DNA of 64,000 nucleotides from Bacteroidetes bacterium UBA2364 (GTDB lineage: Bacteria; Bacteroidota; Rhodothermia; Rhodothermales; UBA2364): assembly GCA_002344075.1 (NCBI GenBank), contig DDTM01000106.1, positions 1 to 64,000 of the forward strand, read 5' to 3'. Position 1 is the stretch's first letter. Every line of letters starts with the position of its first letter. This document shows positions 61,000 to 64,000 of the stretch, piece by piece. The notes under the pieces were generated by a model. It made no database searches. It was not told the origin of the DNA and saw nothing but the letters and a program-made list of their open reading frames with translations. Both the position numbers and the translations under genes were made by a program.

Positions 61000-63207
61000 A
61001 TGATGCGTTCTGTCGGCTTATCCAGTCTAATTGGACTTTTTTTCTGGTTGACCTGTGCTTGCGAAAGTGTGGGTGCACAATCCTTTTCCGCCAAGCCTTT
61101 ATTGGTATGGGATGAGACTGGGCAACCATACCGCTCTTGGCCACTTGGCGGCCTGAATACGCCTCAACTCCAGTGGTTAGATGTAACAGGTGATAACCGG
61201 CCAGACCTATTTTTGCAGAATCAGCAACATCAGGTTTTTTTCTTTAGGAACGACCCTACAGAAGGATTGATTCTGGAACATCTAAATGCCTTCCCCGATG
61301 TCTTTTCCGGAAATTGGTTTCAACTCTGGCCCGACCAAGACGATTCCTTTCTTCTCTTTGCCTCCAATGATTTCGACAACATTCAGGTCTGGCGGGTGCA
61401 ACACGCAGCAACCCGTTTTATCACCCTGAAATTAGCGGAGGTATTATTGGATACCGAAGGAAAAGCTGTATTTGCAGAAATAGGCTCCATTCCTCAATTT
61501 ACCGACATAGATTGTGACGGAGATCTGGATTATTTCACCACCAACCAATCCGGAACCATTACGTTTTACGAACAGGTTGGCCAGACAACAACAGGGCTTC
61601 CTCGATATACCAAGCGGTCAGATCGGTTTGCGGACATTTCGTTACTTGGTACGTATTGCGACGGGCAAGCCCTCACCAAATCGCTACAACATGGAGCGGC
61701 CAGTATCACTTTTTATGATACAAGTGGGAGCGGGAAACCCGATATACTTTGGACCGATACCTTTATTGCGGGCTTGCTCCAACTCAAAAATACCGGAACC
61801 TGCTCGCAACCAGCCTTTACATTTCCAAAAGCTGAGTCACAATACGCCAATTTTCTTGTTCAAGGTCTTGACCTACAAACCTCTGGATTTAATCTCACCA
61901 CTTTTGGAGATGCTGATGTGGATGGCGACCAAGACCTTTTTATTGGCGTACAGGGTGGTTTTTGCCCAGATATACAAGGAGATGCCATCCATAATCTTTT
62001 CTTCTACCGAAATACCGGAACCGCCCAGAAACCCATCTATACCCAAGAAACCAAGCGCTTTCTTTATATGCCCGATCTTGGCAGAAAAAGTAGCCCTGCT
62101 TTTTTTGATTATGACCAAGATGGCGATTTAGACCTTGTTGTAGGAAACGAAGACCATGCTGGCTCTCCAAACTTTGGACGTCTGACCCTTTATGAGGCCA
62201 TAGGTAACAAATATGAACCGGGATATGTCCTCAAAGACCCGAATTTTCTGAACATTACTGGTGCTTATAATGTAGTGCCTGCGTTTGGAGATGTAGATAC
62301 AGACGGGGACTTAGATCTATTGCTGGGTATGCAAAACGGCAGAATCCGGTATTACCGCAACGAGGGAGTCAGTGGCTTTCGCGAAATCAGCCGAACGTAT
62401 GCCAATATCTTTGTAGGAACCTACAGTGCGCCAGCCTTGGCAGATATAGACAGCGACGGCGACTTAGACCTTTTGGTGGGCAATGCTTCCGGAACACTGA
62501 CCCTATACCGTAATGTTGGTTCACCGCAAATACCTGATTTTTCAAAAGAGTCTGATCAATATGCGGGCATTTCAGTCAATGGATTCAGCAAGCCCGCCTT
62601 TTTGTTACAACCTCAGAACAACCAACTACGACCCGCTTATTTAGTCGTGGGGAGCGAGTCTGATGGGGCCTTTGTCTATAAAAATATCTCGACCGGAGCC
62701 ATAGATGCCGTTTGGATTTTGGATGGCGTGGGCAGCCCAAATAAACCTTTTAGAGGGATCGGACAGGAAAGCTATGTTCTTCGTCACTTGGCTCCTGCCA
62801 CCATTACATGGACTCTTTCCAATACCTTGCCCAATATGATATTTGGAACGGAAGGCGGTGGATTTATTGCAGCCACTCCTCGCTTCCTCCCGATGTCCGT
62901 CTCTTCAACAACCGACATGCCTTCTTCTGGGCCATATCACTTGTCCCTCTTTCCAAACCCCATTACAGACCAATTTTCATTCTATCTACCCGAAACCCAC
63001 TCAGGCCCGTTTACAGTATCGGTTTACGATTTATTGGGAAGAGAACGCTATGTCAAAACATGGGAAACCCCAACTGGCAGTCCTTTGGTTTCGGTTGAAG
63101 TCCCGGATTTGGTGTCAGGGGCCTATTTGGTTCGCCTTTCGACAGCCAAAGTGGCTTGGTCATCCATCGTTTTTAAACGAAAGAATCTTTCTGGTTTAAA
63201 AAATTGA
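61000..63207 (+). CDS. Secreted FG-GAP/VCBS-repeat protein with type IX secretion sorting domain
   Basis: The 735-residue product has a signal peptide (SLIGLFFWLTCAC, cleavage near GA-27), then a seven-bladed-propeller-like body with five DxDxDG calcium loops of FG-GAP/VCBS type: DIDCDGDLD (about 169), DVDGDQD (about 304), DYDQDGDLD (about 370), DVDTDGDLD (about 431) and DIDSDGDLD (about 483). The last ~90 residues form a type IX sorting domain (HLSLFPNPITDQFSF, VSVYDLLGRERYVK, LVSGAYLVRLST), which directs export across the outer membrane via Por/Gld machinery. Its binding target is unknown. Presence implies a functional T9SS elsewhere in the genome. Confidence 0.92.
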   Translation: MMRSVGLSSLIGLFFWLTCACESVGAQSFSAKPLLVWDETGQPYRSWPLGGLNTPQLQWLDVTGDNRPDLFLQNQQHQVFFFRNDPTEGLILEHLNAFPDVFSGNWFQLWPDQDDSFLLFASNDFDNIQVWRVQHAATRFITLKLAEVLLDTEGKAVFAEIGSIPQFTDIDCDGDLDYFTTNQSGTITFYEQVGQTTTGLPRYTKRSDRFADISLLGTYCDGQALTKSLQHGAASITFYDTSGSGKPDILWTDTFIAGLLQLKNTGTCSQPAFTFPKAESQYANFLVQGLDLQTSGFNLTTFGDADVDGDQDLFIGVQGGFCPDIQGDAIHNLFFYRNTGTAQKPIYTQETKRFLYMPDLGRKSSPAFFDYDQDGDLDLVVGNEDHAGSPNFGRLTLYEAIGNKYEPGYVLKDPNFLNITGAYNVVPAFGDVDTDGDLDLLLGMQNGRIRYYRNEGVSGFREISRTYANIFVGTYSAPALADIDSDGDLDLLVGNASGTLTLYRNVGSPQIPDFSKESDQYAGISVNGFSKPAFLLQPQNNQLRPAYLVVGSESDGAFVYKNISTGAIDAVWILDGVGSPNKPFRGIGQESYVLRHLAPATITWTLSNTLPNMIFGTEGGGFIAATPRFLPMSVSSTTDMPSSGPYHLSLFPNPITDQFSFYLPETHSGPFTVSVYDLLGRERYVKTWETPTGSPLVSVEVPDLVSGAYLVRLSTAKVAWSSIVFKRKNLSGLKN

Positions 63208-63285
63208 CAAATCCTTATTAGGTTTTTATTCATGTTTTGGTTAACCTCTTATTTTACCGTTCCATCCATTAAGCATTATAAGGTT

Positions 63286-64000
63286 ATGGCTACCGTAAAA
63301 GTACGTTTTGACAACACCCTCGCCCGAGCATTCACCAAAGAAGTGAAGCAACGGGTCCATGAGTACTTTGAACAAAATAACTTATCTAAACATGCCAATA
63401 CGGAGATGGTACTCAAAACCATCATCATATTCGGCGTATTTGTGTCTTGCTACTTACTGATCCTCTTGGGTGGATTTAACGTATGGCAGATGTGGGGTCT
63501 ATGTGTCTTGCTTGGTGTCTCTATGGCAGGAATTGGGTTTTCTATCTCGCACGATGCTTTACACGGCGCCTACTCCTCCAACGAACGCCTAAATTGGATT
63601 TTGGGACTCTCGTTCGACATGTTGGGCGCAAATGGGTATATGTGGAAGATTACCCACAACGTTATTCACCACACCTATACCAATGTACATGGGCACGACG
63701 AAGACTTGGAGGTGGCTGCATTTGTACGGCTTTCTCCACACACTCCCCATAAAGCCATACACCGCTTCCAACATATTTTGGCATTTCCGGCCTATTCTTT
63801 TGCTACTGTATTTTGGCTGGTGGTCAAAGACTTTAAATACTTTTTTGCTAAAAAATTGGGGCCATATGTCAATAAAAAGCATCCCATGAAGGAATGGATC
63901 ACACTCTGGGTGATGAAAACCATCACGGTTGGATACCAGATTGTTCTCCCACTTATGCTTTTGGACATCACTTGGTGGCAATTTCTGATCGGCTTTCTAA
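63286..64000 (+). CDS. Fatty acid desaturase (3' end outside window)
   Basis: The open frame from ATG 63286 runs off the window after 238 codons. The predicted protein has two early membrane helices (about 42-62 and 68-88) and histidine boxes HDALH (89-93) and HNVIHH (124-129), which coordinate the di-iron centre of membrane desaturases; the third box would be past the edge. Sequence around the second box (MWKITHNVIHHTYTNVHGHDEDLE) resembles the front-end acyl-lipid/linoleoyl-CoA desaturase group. It introduces double bonds into acyl chains; position and substrate cannot be told from this part. Confidence 0.9.
   Translation, partial: MATVKVRFDNTLARAFTKEVKQRVHEYFEQNNLSKHANTEMVLKTIIIFGVFVSCYLLILLGGFNVWQMWGLCVLLGVSMAGIGFSISHDALHGAYSSNERLNWILGLSFDMLGANGYMWKITHNVIHHTYTNVHGHDEDLEVAAFVRLSPHTPHKAIHRFQHILAFPAYSFATVFWLVVKDFKYFFAKKLGPYVNKKHPMKEWITLWVMKTITVGYQIVLPLMLLDITWWQFLIGFL

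Overview
The window looks like chromosome of a Bacteroidota-like bacterium, most probably of the Rhodothermia/Balneolia side. Pointers: a complete six-subunit Na+-translocating NADH:quinone reductase, a bacterial geranylgeranylglyceryl-phosphate synthase, a DUF2723 (GT117-type) membrane protein, a C-terminal type IX secretion sorting domain, CruF/CrtB carotenoid genes, and TAnnTTTG-like -7 promoter elements with few clear Shine-Dalgarno sequences. The lineage is inferred from gene content, without a tree. Coding is dense. I found no rRNA, tRNA, CRISPR array, intact insertion sequence or prophage.

Layout. 1-8.7 kb: a truncated secreted DUF11 protein; an ECF sigma factor with a Ser/Thr kinase-TPR protein; a PAS-LuxR regulator; a YdeI-type protein; an acyltransferase; a putative papain-like membrane protein. 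8.9-13.9 kb: an FAD/Fe-S dehydrogenase, an LptF/LptG permease and rsmI. 13.9-15 kb: a scar with a frameshifted DUF1016 (YhcG) nuclease remnant and an 11-bp tandem repeat. 15-22 kb: an alkyltransferase-like protein lacking its cysteine, an AhpD-like protein, a deacetylase-like lipoprotein, a patatin lipase with an APC permease, birA, deoB and a single-cysteine thioredoxin-like lipoprotein. 22-38.6 kb: DUF2723 protein, HIT protein, dnaX, acpH, a double-FKBP lipoprotein, an AAG glycosylase, alaS, GGGP synthase coupled to a GT-C glycosyltransferase, and polA.

38.9-45.9 kb is the nqrABCDEF operon, ending at a strong terminator, followed by the flavin transferase apbE needed to mature NqrB and NqrC. 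46.6-49.1 kb is a tightly coupled carotenoid cluster (cruF, crtB, PlsC-type acyltransferase). Then come an SH3 protein, mutS2, an XdhC-methyltransferase pair, ogt, a DUF4340 protein, arsR-trxA and trxB, gyrA, a secreted FG-GAP/T9SS protein, and a desaturase cut by the window end.

The most notable items beyond ordinary genes are: a dispersed short repeat with terminal inverted repeats (three copies, about 1.8, 29.5 and 55.0 kb); the DUF1016 pseudogene; inverted repeats upstream of nqrA and gyrA; the acyltransferase-containing carotenoid cluster; and the GGGP synthase-glycosyltransferase pair. I did not find a clearly new multi-gene defence or secretion system.
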